Assembly: GCF_900090045.1 (NCBI RefSeq)
Contig: NC_041777.1
Location: 737,501 to 801,500 of the forward strand
Length of the DNA stretch: 64,000 nucleotides
Source of the DNA: Plasmodium malariae
Lineage: Eukaryota; Apicomplexa; Aconoidasida; Haemosporida; Plasmodiidae
Direction: 5' to 3'
Part shown: positions 11,349 through 25,500 of the stretch, piece after piece
Layout of the letters: the number at the start of each line of letters is the position of its first letter
How positions within the stretch are numbered: the first letter of the stretch is position 1
Notes under the pieces: model-generated
Databases searched by the model: none
Told to the model about the DNA's origin: nothing
What the model saw: the letters and a program-made list of their open reading frames with translations, nothing else
Program-made: the position numbers and the translations under genes

Positions 11349-14300
11349 TTTTTACACTATATATGCATGATCTACACTTCTGATGACTGTAGACAACTGT
11401 TAATTAAAAAAATATAAAATAATAAAGTAAAATAGTAAGGTAAATAATAAAGCAAAAAAGTAAAATATTAATATAAAATAGTAAAATTAAATAAACTTAT
11501 AAATAAAAATATTTTTATAGTATAGATGTGTATATATAAAACATTATAGAAGTAGAAATATACTTTAAACGTTGCACTAGTACTTATATTTTTACACTCA
11601 TAGTGTAATTAAAATACTAGTATATATTTTTTTCATATGTCTTTATTATCATTTAATATTTCTATTTGTGTTTCTATGTATATTTTCTTTTATACTTTTT
11701 TATTTTCTTTTTGGTATCTTTTTAATTATAGAGTGTTTTTACATAGTATATTAAAAAAAAAAATTTTTTTTTTTTTTTTTCCTTTTTTTTTGTTTTTTCG
11801 TTTTTTCTATTTTTTTCGCTTTTTCTTATTTTTTTTCCCTTTTTCTTATTTTTTTTCCCTTTTTCTTATTTTTTTTCCCTTTTTCTTATTTTTTTTCCCT
11901 TTTTATTATTTTATTTCCCTTTTTTTTATTTTTTTCCCTTTTTTAGTTTTTTGTTCCTTTTTTGTTTTTCCTTTTTTTTTTTTTTAAATTATATGTATTC
12001 TTACTATAACAGACTACTGCTTATTAAAAAGAAAAAAAAAATTAAGAATTGTAATATTAAATAATTTCATAACAACATAGAATATTAATATACATTAAGA
12101 AGCACACGCACTACTTTTTTTGTTTGAATATCTCTAATAAACACCTAAAACAGCTTTCTTTTTTTTCCATGTACACATATACATGCATATAAGTAGGTAT
12201 ACAATAACATATATAAACGTATCCGTGTATATTTTATTTTTTTCACAAAAATTTTATAAGATTTGTATGCATATGTATATGTTTGTATGTATGTATATTT
12301 GTATTAATGTATGTATTTACATATATATTTATGTATTATTTACGTATGTATAATGTAGGTCGATATATATGAACACATGAACATATAATATTTATAACAA
12401 GTTCAATCATTTAAAAATAACTGCATGAAGCATAATATATATAAAAAATTAATTCAGTTTAAATTATGTTTTGTTATTTCTTTTTGTTTTCATAAATTTT
12501 GGAATTATTGAAAATAAAAATTTGTTTTTAACTTTTAAAGTTTTTAAAATACTCGTCTTGTTTAACTTTGCACATTTAAAAATCATATTTTTATTTTTTT
12601 AACATTTTTTAAAATAATAATTTCCGGTATACAAATTATTTCAAAAATTTTTAAATTTATTTTACTTTTTTAAATTCTAAAATTAGACTTTTATAAAAAA
12701 AACAATTAAGATTTCTATCTCCTTCCAAATGAAAAAAAAAAAAAAAAAATGAAATTGATTTTAAAAAGTTACGTATGCCCCACTTGAATTTACAAGTTTA
12801 GTCATTATTTTTCAGAACTACTTTCTTACTTGTAGATAGCATATTTTTAATTGTGAAAAAGTACATTTACCGCAAAAACTAGAAAATCCATAATAGTAAT
12901 TTTTGAGACATTTTCAAATTAACATACTTATAAAGAAAAAAATAAATTACTTATATAGCACTAGTATTTTATTTATTTTTTTTTTTCTTGCGTGTGTACA
13001 GCAAATGATTTCCTACACTATTTTTTTTTCTGTCATTCTTTCTTCCAAAAAATATTAAAATTGTAATATACGTCTTTGTATGTCATATATTATAATTTTT
13101 TTATTTTTATTTTATATTTTTATTTTATTTTTGTTTAATATACTAGAAAGAATCCTGCAATACAATATTTAATTTTGTCATTTTCTTTTCACATCAAGAA
13201 TTATTTTTAATAGAACACCGTAAAGCTTTCTATAATTTTTATTTTACGACGTTTAACAAAGTAGCGACATTTGAACTTCCTTTTTAATATAGTATATATC
13301 AATTTAAAATTATATAATATTTCTCTTTTAGTAAACAAAAAAATTTATTTGTATTTTTCTATATATAGATACTATATTTTTCAGTTATATTTTCCTATTT
13401 TTTAATTAATACATACTGTAAAAAAATAAAAAAAAAAGTTATTTTTACGAGTAATTTTTTTTTAAAACACGTGTAATTAATTTATTGGAGACAATTAAGA
13501 TACTGAAAATAATTGTAAATAAAATATTATATCTTGCATTTAGGGTATTCTTAACTGCTAAAATGAAAATGTTTGTGAAAGTAGTTATAATTTTTTTTTT
13601 TTTTTTTTTTTTTTATTATTAATCTGTAAAATTTTATTAAAATTTTTTGTAAATACGGATTACTAGTAATATGTATCTACATTTGTATTGTTTGTTCATT
13701 GAACATATATTCCATATTCTTTTTAACCATTATATAGCATTTTTAAAATTTCCAAATTTCCGTTACATTTTCTTTTTTTCTTTTTCTTTTTTTTTTTATT
13801 GTTAAAATTTATATAACATAATTAGTTGATAATAAACACCGATTTTCTCTGTATTATTTTAAAACAAGTAATTAGTTCTATATAACAATTTTGTGACTTT
13901 CATATACGTTTACCTTAATTTTGTTCTTATTAATTTACGGTCATATACAAAAATAAACCTTATTAGTCAGGAAATAAATAAGATATAAAAAAAGTTAAAA
14001 TAATATCTTTTCTTATTTAAAGGGACAATATATGAGCAGAAAAATAGTATTAAAAAATGTGTTTTATTTTATTCTTACATGAGAAGTATCATAAGATGTA
14101 TTCAAACATTTGAAGTTGCATACAAATGTGAAATATACTTATATTTTATATGTATTTTTAACAAAAATAATACTCAGGAGTACAGTAATACGATTTCACT
14201 TGTAACATGTTTTTTCCTAAAATTAACAATATATGGAACCAAAACCCAAAAAAAAAAGAACAAAAAAAAGAATAGAAACAAAAACAGACGCAACAACGAA

Positions 14301-17300
14301 TCAAAATTTACAACTTTTCTTTTAATTTTATATAATTAATTCTCATTAACCAAAAAATATATGATATATATTACAATGCGTTGTTATGGTTATTACTTAT
14401 GTTCACCACAAAAGTTTGAACATATGATTTATTGTTTATATTAAAACACACGCTTGATATTATTGTTTCCTTAGAGAGAATACAAACAGTTTGTTCCATA
14501 TTTTGTAATATAAGAAAATTTTTTAGTTACATTTTGTTTCTTTATTAATTTTTATAAAAGGAAAATACGCAATATTTATCACATTTACTAATCGAGATAC
14601 AGCTAATTACATAAGCATTTTATATGTATATATTTTTTGTTTTTTATCAAATATTGTTTTAAGTGATTTCAAGTTTAGTTGAAATAAAGAATGCTATTCA
14701 TGTATTTAACATATAAAACAATTCATTAATTTTTATAAAAAAAATTACAATAAATAAAATTAAAACTAATAATTTTACTTATTATTATACGTAAGACTGC
14801 ATTTAATATGTATTATTTTTCTTTGAAAGTTAAAATAAACAATAAATTGGAAAAAATGGCATGCATAATGTATATAAACGTAATAACGGTTGTTATATTA
14901 TATTAAAAGGTATTTATTAACATAATATATTTAATACACATTTTTTTATTAACTACATAGGAAAAAAAAACAAAAATATTAAAACTTACAAGAAGTATTA
15001 AACTTTTAAATGTATTCATAGAAATTCGGCAGTTATACTTTCTACATAGAGTGAGCATGAAACTTTAAATATTTATATAAATAAAAGATTAAGAACTTAT
15101 TTAATTCCAAAGGAGATGATTTTTAAATGTTGTGTCTTGCATTTTTATATTTTCATTTGAATACATGCAGATGGATACTATGATTCAAAAGAAACTAATT
15201 GAAATTAATTAAAGTATAATTATTTCACTTTTTTTTTAAAAATGCTAAAGTTATTGTAAATGACTTGTAAAATAAAAGGCTATAAGAGGGCGTATATTTT
15301 CTACAAAGTAATCCCACCACATTGCGTAAAAACCTATTTAATGTTATATATTTATCAATAACGAAATATAAATATAATAAAGAATATCTGCATGTAGAAT
15401 ACAATGAAAGTTAAACAAAAAAAAAAAAAGAAAAATTGACAGCCTTTTAAAAAAAATACGCTTGATCTTTCATCTGAAGAAGTGTTTAAATATTTCTATA
15501 TTTAATTTTTTCTAATTATTATGGAAAATTTTTATTGAGCGACTATTAAAAGGATGAAGAGCATGGAGCATTAGTTATCTTGAAAAAAAAAATCGATTCA
15601 GTATAAATAGCTTATTAAAATTTGCATATTTTTTTTCTTATTTCTTGCACTAACTTTCATTTTTTTTTTAACATAATCTTGTATTTTCAAGACATACAAA
15701 AAGTGCATGTGCAGTTATACGCTCGTTTTATTCCTAGCAAGAGAGTGTTAATATATTAACGAGACAAAAAATACGTACGATAAATTTTGATAAAATTTAA
15801 ATAAACAAAAATTTGCAATATATTAATTGTTAAGATGTACTTTTTGAAAAGAAGTACAATATAGATAGAGACTAAAGTTCACAAAACGTACTGTACGCAC
15901 ATGTAAACGACGGATATTATATTACTAGAATCCTAATCTATATAGACACATATTATATATCGGTATTTGCGAATTTTCGTCTGCATAAAGCAAAATTGAA
16001 AATTTTTTTGCAATAAAAGTTTAATGATAATATTAGAAAAGAAATTACTAATCCTATATAATTTTTTTTTTTTAAATAGAAAAAACAAAAGGTAATGAAA
16101 AAAAATTCTAAGAATAACGAGAAATGCTTTTTCTCCTCTCTAAAAGCTTAAAAGCTTTGTTTTTTAATTAATTTATGCCTAATTCATTTTTGGATTTATG
16201 TTTAATCTCTCATTCCTTTATCAAAAACTATAAAAATTAATGTTATAGAGACAATAGAATATATAACTATGATCTTAGTATTATGTCATATAATTTATTT
16301 TTTTATGTTTTTCATTATGTGCACGCTTTCATGATAAAATTAGAAAGTATAGAAATTTAATTACTACGAAAAAGGAGATTTTTATAGTTTTTATTGATCG
16401 TGAAAAAATTATTTAAATTATAATTTTGTATATTTTTAAATGTTTCCTTTTCAAAGCTCACTCTAAAATTAATTATGCTGCACCTTATAAAAAAGCATAT
16501 TTATAAAACCATATATGCCTTACAATAGAGAAATCATCTTTAATATCATTTTGAAAAATAATTCCATTCTCAGAATGTGCAAAAAAATTCAACATTAAAA
16601 AAATGTTATTTTAGTAATACTTACATTTGCTTATTAATTTTTTTCCCATATTTTAAACATTAATAGGAACATTAAATAACACTTTTTAGTAACAATAAAG
16701 TTTAATAAAATATTTATATATTCTTTACATTCTTCCGAAAAATGTAGTAAGCAAAAAAAAAAAATAACCCTATTTTCCTTTTAAAATAAAATTATTACTA
16801 AAAAAATGTTCTATAGATAATATTAATTAGAAGTTTAACCATCAATTTAATGTTCAGAATGGTGTAAATTTTAAGTTTTGATTTTTTTAGTAATTGCTTA
16901 CATTATTTTTTTTTTATTCTAACTCCATACTAAAAGAGTATTTTATATGACTCCATTACAAGGAATATTTAACTTTTTTTTTTAAGAATAATTATGTGCG
17001 GGGACATTTAATAAAAATAAAAAGTTTATTATTTTTTATAGTAGCTGAAATTATGAAGTACATCTTTTTAAAACAAGTAATAAAATGTCACATATACCTA
17101 CTACTAAATATTTTTTCTGCATACTGCATCATTAATGTTCACAGGAATATATGAATGCTCAAAATGTATATTTTTTATTTTTTAGAATTTATAATAATTA
17201 AATCTTAAATTTTATTAAAACATTACAAATAAAGGTGTATTATGCTAGTGTTAAACTCTATCAAATCCGTGGAAGTACATGAATACACGAACTTCTATTT

Positions 17301-19436
17301 ATGTAGTTCTTATGAACAGAAAATTGTAAGGTATATATTTTACGACTTTTTTACTAATTTTAAAATATTTAAAGATGTTCAATATAATACACAAATTTTA
17401 TAAACGCAACCTAAATAAAAAAAAAAATAGATCCAGGAAATGGTAGAATTTACAGAACAACATTACATATATTTTATACTTGATAAATATACATAATTGC
17501 TCTCAAGTATATATTTTATTTTGGGCTTCTATATCGAATATTGAACTTATGAATTTATTAAATTCAATTTTAGAAAAATGTAAATTTTGAAAATTATGTT
17601 TGATTTATGCTATATATTCTTAGGTATTTTGTTTTGAATCATTACTAATATGTAAATGAAAAGCTTAAACTGTGAAAATGCAATTATTGTATTAAAAATT
17701 AAAGAGGAAATTAGCAATTTTTTCTATTTTGAGTTAATGGGTTTCAATAAATAGAAGATCGAGGTTTATATAATTTAGACATTATTTCTATTATTTTACT
17801 TAGTGTTTTTAGAACTTAGTAGTTATAACAAGGAATTAATTATATATATAACCATTTTTAAGGAAATTTTGTTCAAAATTCTTTCAGAGTTCCAAGGTAA
17901 TATATCAAAGCTATCTCATTTATTTTCTTTTTATTTAATCTTGTTACTCAAGGAAAAAAAACAAAAATACTGACTCTATAAATAGTTTAAAAGACGTACG
18001 TATTTTCATAAATACGTATGTCTAATACTTTCATTCGTAATTTTATTTTTTGTTATTATAAATGGAACTGTAATTCTTTCTAAAATTCTGTAGTTTTTTA
18101 GGGAAACAATATTTTACATGTACCACTGAGCGTAAAGGAAAAAAAATATTTTAGAAATGGTACTACATTTCATATAACATTTGTCCTAATTAAGCGACAA
18201 AACCAAAAATATGAATAATTTTCTAATATTATTTATTTTAAATACATTTACTTTTTACCTTATATATATAATATAAATTACAATGCTACTTTATTTAAGT
18301 CATTCTTTTTTTAAATATATTTATTCAAAGGAATGTTTAAAAAAAGTTTATAATTTTTCTATATATTTGAATATTATTCCACATCATTCTTTCATATTTA
18401 GCATAGCAGAAAATTCTAAAAATTATTTTGATTTAATAATGTTATCAGTTAATATTTAGAAACAATCTCTTTATAGTTAAAACGTTTTTTACATTACACT
18501 ATAAATTTGCAATAGGTTTAATATTTGTTTATGGTATTATATTGCTCTTTTCGTTTTCCATATAAATAAAATGAAAAAATATAAAAAACTACCAAAATAT
18601 AAACCCTCCTACATTTGTTTTTCCTTTTTGGTTTATTAAGAATGAAATACAAAACTTGCATTTAAAGTAAGGTAAAGTACCTTTGAAAGGTGTACTGTTA
18701 TACATTAATGTAATATATAATATTTATGGACATAGTGAGAGTCATTTGTTTGAAACGTTATTTCAGAAAAAACTTTATTTTTCCTTTTAAAAAAAATATT
18801 CTTGCATAATTGTAGTATAATAAAAATTTTCCTATTTGTATAGTGTGAATGAACAGAAAATGTTATATTTTATGTTATAGTTTTGTACACTTTTACTTTG
18901 AATAATAATTCCATTACTATGTATATATTAATGAAAAGAATAAGCATCTTAATTACCCTTTCTCAAAAGATAAAATAAAATTTTAAAATATTTTAAAGAA
19001 AATAGCTACATAAAAAATGAATTATTTCACATTATTTATATTTTATTATTAGAAGATTTTAAAGTGTTCTTAATAAAATTAAAAAGAATATTGTAACAAT
19101 ATTGAATTTAAATGTATCATTTAATATTTTATGATGAATTAATTTTTTTTCCCAACATTTTCAAAGTTTATAATGTGATGAATACTCTTCAAATGGTAGA
19201 GATCATTAACACATTAAATAATATATATATTACTTTCATGTTATGATCTTCAAAGTTGTATTATTTTGAATGATTTAATATCAATATATGAATCAAAAAA
19301 CATTAAACAAAATATAAAGGAAACACATATATATGTTAAATTATATTTATTTTTTTTTTATTGTTGTAATGGTCTTTTTCAAAATACATAATAAAATATT
19401 TACATATAAACATAATTGAAAAAATTTTATTGTTAA
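11349..19436. other. 8 kb gene-free pericentromeric tract
   Basis: Between the kinase start and the centromere core I find no frame with coding character. The longest is an 86-codon frame at 14079-14339 with no recognisable composition or splice context. The left end (11349-12400) contains the kinase 5' flank with T/C-rich repeats. The rest is fairly uniform AT-rich sequence with scattered G/C, distinct from the near-pure A+T of the core to its right. No tRNA, rRNA or other structured RNA was recognised. Confidence 0.7.
11755..11985. repeat. Pyrimidine-rich ~20-bp tandem repeat upstream of kinase
   Basis: On the plus strand a unit of the form TTTTTTCCCTTTTTCTTATT repeats four to five times at about 11826-11920, flanked by longer T-rich sequence. 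It lies 400-640 bp upstream of the kinase start codon, so in the kinase sense it is a purine-rich 5' flank. The short plus-strand frame through it is a by-product of the repeat. Confidence 0.8.
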
Positions 19437-21765
19437 TTTAAAAATTCTTAATATAGTAAGATAGATAAAAAAAAAAATAATAAATAAATAAATAAATAAA
19501 TAAAATATTAAATGGCTCTATAATTTATTTAATTTATATATTTTTTTTATTGAAATTAATTTAACAAATAAATAAATATAAATATATATAGTTCTTTTCC
19601 ATTTATAAATTATTACAATAAATTATTAATATTAACTAAGAAAATATACTTTTTATTATTATAAAAATATGCAATATAATAATTAATTAATTTACTATAA
19701 TAATTTGTAATTAACTATTTTTTTTTTTTATTATATTAATTATTATATGTATAATTCTAATTTATAAAAAATATTAATTCATATAATTGTTAAAATATTA
19801 TAATTTAATTATAATACATTAAGTATTAAAAATAAAAAAAAAAATTATTAGTATATTTAAATAATTTAAATAAATAAATATATATAATTGTTTATAATAC
19901 TATTTAATTAAATAATATATATATTATTAAATCTTATTAAAAATAATTTAATTAATTTAATAATATATTTATTGTGCAATTAAAAATATATAATAAATAT
20001 ATTTTAAATTTTATTGATTAATTTATTTTTTTTATTTATTAAATTGTTATTAAATATTTTTAACTAAGATATTAAATTGATCATTTATAAATACAAAAAA
20101 AAAAAAATTAAATGAATATAGTAATTGTATAGTTTTTAAACATTTAATTAATATTCATTCAATTATTATATATAATTTAATTACATTATTTAATTTTGTA
20201 ATTTGTTATTTATTTTTAATAAATTATTTTAATTATTATTATTTATATTAATATATTTAATTTAGTAATTATTATTATACTGTTTTATTTAAATATATAA
20301 TTTATGAATATATTATTTTAATTAATTATCATATTAAATTAAGTAATTATTAACATAAAATTTTAATTAATTATTAATGTAATACTAATTTATTCTATTA
20401 TATATTTATTAATATATTATATAATTATTATTTTAATTTAATTAATTATATGTATAATAATATTTTATTAATTTGTTTAATTATATAAATATTTTTATTT
20501 TATATAATTAATATTATGTATTAATTTTATTATGTATTTAATATTATAATCCATTAAATAATTATATTCAAAAATTGAATTATGTTAATTAATAAATCAT
20601 AATTTTTGTTATCAATTAATTCAATTAATTATATATTTTTTTATTATATTAAATTAATTGACTATATATTTATCAATTTGATTGTATATTTGTTTAGTTA
20701 TATATATATAAGTATTATTTTATTTTTTTATATTATTAAATTTTTTTTATTATTTAAATAATTTACAATTTTTAAAATTGATTGATTATATATTTTATTA
20801 TTTAATTAATTATATATTTAATATATAATATTTTTAATTAAATAATTAATTGATATTTTTTTAGTATATAATCAATATTTTAAATACAATTATTTTAATA
20901 ATATAATATATACATTTAGTTTATTATAATAAATAATGTTAAATTAATTAATATATATATATTTATTTATTATTATTTTATTTTATTTAAATATATATTT
21001 ATTTTTTATTATATTATTATTTTTATATAATTTTATTTATTATAATTTATTTTTATATAATAATGTTTATGTAAATTATATATTTATTATAATAATATAT
21101 ATTTAATATATATTATTTATTTTTATTTAATTATATAATTATTAATGTTAATATTATATATTTATTATTATTTATTTTATTCTTAATTAAATGACATGAT
21201 TGTCTTTTTAATAAAAATAATAAATAAATATAAATAATAAATTAACTAATAAAATATTTTTATTTATTATAAAAATAATTAATATTTTTCTATTTATATA
21301 AATTTTATAATATTCTTTTTATTATTTAAATAAACATTTATTATACACAATTAATTATTTTATAGATATTAATTTATAATTATTTAATTATTTATTTTGT
21401 TATATTATGTATTTAATATATTTTAGTTTTACTTTATAATAATATATATTTGAATTATTTATTTTTGAACTTATTATGATTTATTTTTAATTATTATTTA
21501 CTGAATTTATTTATAATTAATTGTTTTTTGATTAATAAATTATTATCTTTTTTTATTATTTAATATATTTATTATTTTATTGTTTATTTTTAATATATTA
21601 TTTTATTTTCATATTATTTTAAAAATTTAAACTTAAATTTTATGTAATTTATATTTACTTACTAATTAAATATATATATATATAATTCATTATATATATT
21701 TTTGTTATTTCTACTATATTTTATTTTATATTTTATTATAAATTTATACTTAAATTTTTATTGAC
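19437..21765. other. Putative centromere (near-pure A+T core)
   Basis: About 2.3 kb with almost no G or C, made of alternating TAATTA, TATTTA and ATATATAT runs with imperfect internal repetition. G/C rises abruptly outside it (for example around 19512-19516 and after 21765), and one small G/C cluster sits near 21192-21205. Size, composition, single occurrence and lack of genes match the regional centromeres described for Plasmodium, where CenH3 binds a 2-3 kb ~97% AT block on each chromosome. No long exact satellite unit is visible by eye. Edges are set by the composition change and are good to about 100 bp. Confidence 0.85.
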
Positions 21766-22515
21766 CTGTTATAATATATATAATTTTTCTGCGCAAAAAG
21801 AAACATAAAATTTACTGTGTTTACGCACATGAATTTTCAAGAATTTGTTATATTTTATCATAATCATAAATTCATCATTGTTGTTTTGTTTTTTATATTT
21901 GTAAATATGTAATGTAGAATTATTATAATTACAATTTGAAACATATAAATGGTTTAACATTAAGTATTTTAATGCTTTTTAAATATGCCTTACTACCATA
22001 AAATGGTTTAATACGTATAAGAAAAAAATACAAGTTATTAAATCGAGAAAGAAAATAATAAAAGGAACTTGTACAGAAATGTGAATTTAAAAATTAGTGC
22101 TTATATATATTATTAGGTCTAGCAACATGTAAAGATGTAACCTATTTCAAGAGTTAACATAGGAGAAAACTTATTTTGATGGACTCTTTATTTAACTAAC
22201 AGAAACAGAAGTTGTGATCTTAAAATAAAATATATAGTTATTTGCGTATTAAAAAAAACATTATTTTAAATGGGACATCACAGTAAAAAAAAGCAGCAAA
22301 ATAAAATATCACTTTTAGAAAATTTAAAATAAGAAATTTATATGTCTATAGTTAAAAATGAAACATTAACTAATTATGTACCTGTAAAAAATGAAAATGA
22401 ACATAAAAAGAATATACACAATTTAGTTTTTTACTTTTTTTTTTTCATGTCTTTTCTATTATTATATAGTTCCCTATTTTCTTGAATATTTCTTATTATC
22501 TTCTTTGCTATCTCT
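21766..22515. other. Intergenic between centromere and CRMP2 3' end
   Basis: 750 bp of ordinary AT-rich sequence between the centromere core and the stop codon of CRMP2; it probably contains the CRMP2 3' UTR. A 63-codon minus-strand frame at 21769-21960 has no coding features I can support. Confidence 0.6.
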
Positions 22516-25500
22516 TTAACCTTCTTTTTGATTTTCCTTTTCTTCATCATTATTTTTTGTATTTTCCATAGCTTTTTGCGTACAAAGATCTTTTTCTATC
22601 TTTTCACTAAATTCTTTATATTCTGTTTTATCATCATTTTCTGTATTTTCTTTATTTCGTTTTTCATCCCTTTCTAAATCATTTCCCATTATATGTGTAT
22701 CATTATTTATTTCTTTAAAACTTAGCTCTATTAAATTTGTATCGAAAAGTTCTGAATCATTATTCAAAACTGTTTTATCATTAGAATTATGTTCATCTTC
22801 ATAATAATTAATGTCTTTTAATCTTTGATAATTATCAATTAAATTATTTATTCTATCATTTAAAATTGATAATTCATTTTCTAATGTCCTATAATCATAT
22901 GGATCGCCTAGAATTGCATCTTCAACATTTTTTCTAAATGTAAGTTTTTTTTTTTCACTTGCCTTTATAAGTATTTCATATAAAGATTGAAGCTGCTCAA
23001 TTTTATTTTTAAGTTGAACATCTCGTTCAAATTGCACAATATTTTTTTTAGCAACAAACAATGAAAATAACTGCATAATTAATTTCTTATCTTTCATTTT
23101 AAATTTTGTAAATGACAACTGTAAGTCGGACAGAATTAATCCTGATCTTACAGCTTCTTCATCATATAAAAATTTAAAGTCAGTTATAAAATCTTCGTCA
23201 TATTTTAGAACATTAATCAGCACTTCATAATCAGAAATTATAGTATGTTTATCCCCTTTATATATAATTCTTTTGATGTTACTTTGAATAATAAAGAATT
23301 TTTTTGTAAATAAATTCAATATTTTTTTATGTCTCTCGAAAAATGTTCTTTTGTTTAATTCACATTCCTTAATTTTTATCCATTCATCTATATTTTTTGG
23401 ATCTTTAGCTATTAATTTTAAAACTCCACTTTTTCCTTTTTTATGAAGAACTGTATTATCAATTATCGATAATCTTAACATAAATTCCATAAAATAGGAA
23501 TGAAAAACGGTAAAGTTTAAATTCAACACACCAAAGTATATAAAATTTGATAAAACATGAAGAAAATAATTTTTTTCTTCGTTTGTCAACACATGATTCC
23601 TGAATAAAAGAGATCTATATTTTCTTGTAAATTGAATAGAATTGTTATGAGTATTAAAAGAAACTATAGGCTCTTTATAATATTTTTCTTCGGCAATTTT
23701 TGACATTTTATCAAATAATTTTCGTAAATATGGGAATTTAATCATTTTTTTTATGTGCCTTAAATTTTCGATATATGAATGACACAGAGACACCAAAACT
23801 TTAGCAATAAATATAAAATTGAAAAATAACAAAAATAACAAAACATAAAAATTTGTAGTGGCAGTAGCATTAGACACAGTTAAAAACACAAATATCATTA
23901 GAGTAATGGTCCAAGCAACCATACTATAAGTTTCTAATTTATTTAAAATATGATAATTTCTTGAGTCAAATGGCTGAAGTATCATCTGCAATGTAAGAAA
24001 AAGAGATGAAATTATAATAAACAACCACATAGTGGTACCAAATATTCTAGCTGTTTTAAATACAGGAACAGATGATATTAATAAAACTAAAATTTTTCTT
24101 AAAAATACAATTGATTCCCAATACCAAAATTGAAAATTAAAACCATTATTTAAGAATCCATATTTAAACAATATACTTTCAGAATGTAAATGTTTTCTAT
24201 TTTTATATAGCACTAAATAAGACATCAATGGAATTCCAATTCCCCATACTACTGTCCCTGTAATACCTAATATAAAAAATTTTGCATAACTTTTAGATAA
24301 ATCACACTTTACACTAGGTACGTAACTCATATATTGCTCTACAAATTTATCATTGTAGTAAATTGCCTTACAGTCTAACAACGTTAACATAGAATAAGTG
24401 GTTTTTGTATGAATAAAAAATAATAATGTGACATACATAGGAATCATGTCCTCAAGAAAATTTCTTATTCTTTTAAACTTTGAATCTCCAGGTATTGGAA
24501 TATATCTGAATAACACTAAGGCTCTTTCAGATGGTAATTCGTGCATTATTTCTTCATACAATTGATTATGTCCTAATTCTTTAATTTTACCTATTACATT
24601 TAATTTTATTTTTGTTTCATTCTTAACTTTAAACTTATAAATTTGTACAACAAGGAACATTAAAATTGTTAGTATTATAGCAAGTATAATGGGTTTAAAG
24701 GCATAATAAACCATTCCATAGAAATAAGCATCTGAATGTGATAAATTGAAATAACTTGTTAATATACAATATAAGCCATAATTTTTTTTTGCTTTTAACA
24801 ATCTTTTAACACTCTCAATTATGTAGTTAATATGAGATGAAAAATTAAGAGGGAAATATATTTCGCTTGTTCCCATAATATAAAAAATTTTCATACAAGA
24901 GAAATAATTCACCGCAATTTTAATAACAATAGAATGGACAGATTTTCTGTTAGCCCCTGTAAAGACATTTAAATATGCCATAATAACTGTAAATAATAGT
25001 ACAAAAATATTAACGAAAATCATGTGCAGAATGTTCATTAAATTTCCACTGCATTTTATACATAAGTTTAATTTAGAAAAGTTATTTGTGTATCCTTTTT
25101 TACACTCCCCACATAGAAAGTTCGTCATAGATTCATGACATTTTTCATTATATAAACATGCTTCTTTAATTGGACATTCTACTATAAACCAATCAGCATT
25201 GTATACATTTGTCTTTAGTTTATATAGTGCATAATTTTCTTTGGGAACAGGCATTATATGTTTAATTTTTGAAGAGTCTAAATAATTTTCGTTTTTTTTC
25301 ATACTTAATATGCTTTCTTCTTCAAACCCACCTTCGCAATATGCTCCATCAGGACAGTTTAAGCAAATACCATTTTTGAAATAATAATTTTCTAAGCAAA
25401 AGCAATGTGTGTCATGCATTGTTCCAGGAAAACTAGTTGAATTTGGTTTACATTTTGATTCACAAGTAAAATCACCAATTATTGTCTTAAAAAAACCGCG

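Noticed and set aside
14079..14339. 86-codon plus-strand frame in the gene desert
   Set aside because: Composition follows background, it lacks splice partners, and its second half is an A-rich run; no family resemblance.
21769..21960. 63-codon minus-strand frame next to the centromere
   Set aside because: No splice signals or recognisable features; a length expected by chance in this composition.
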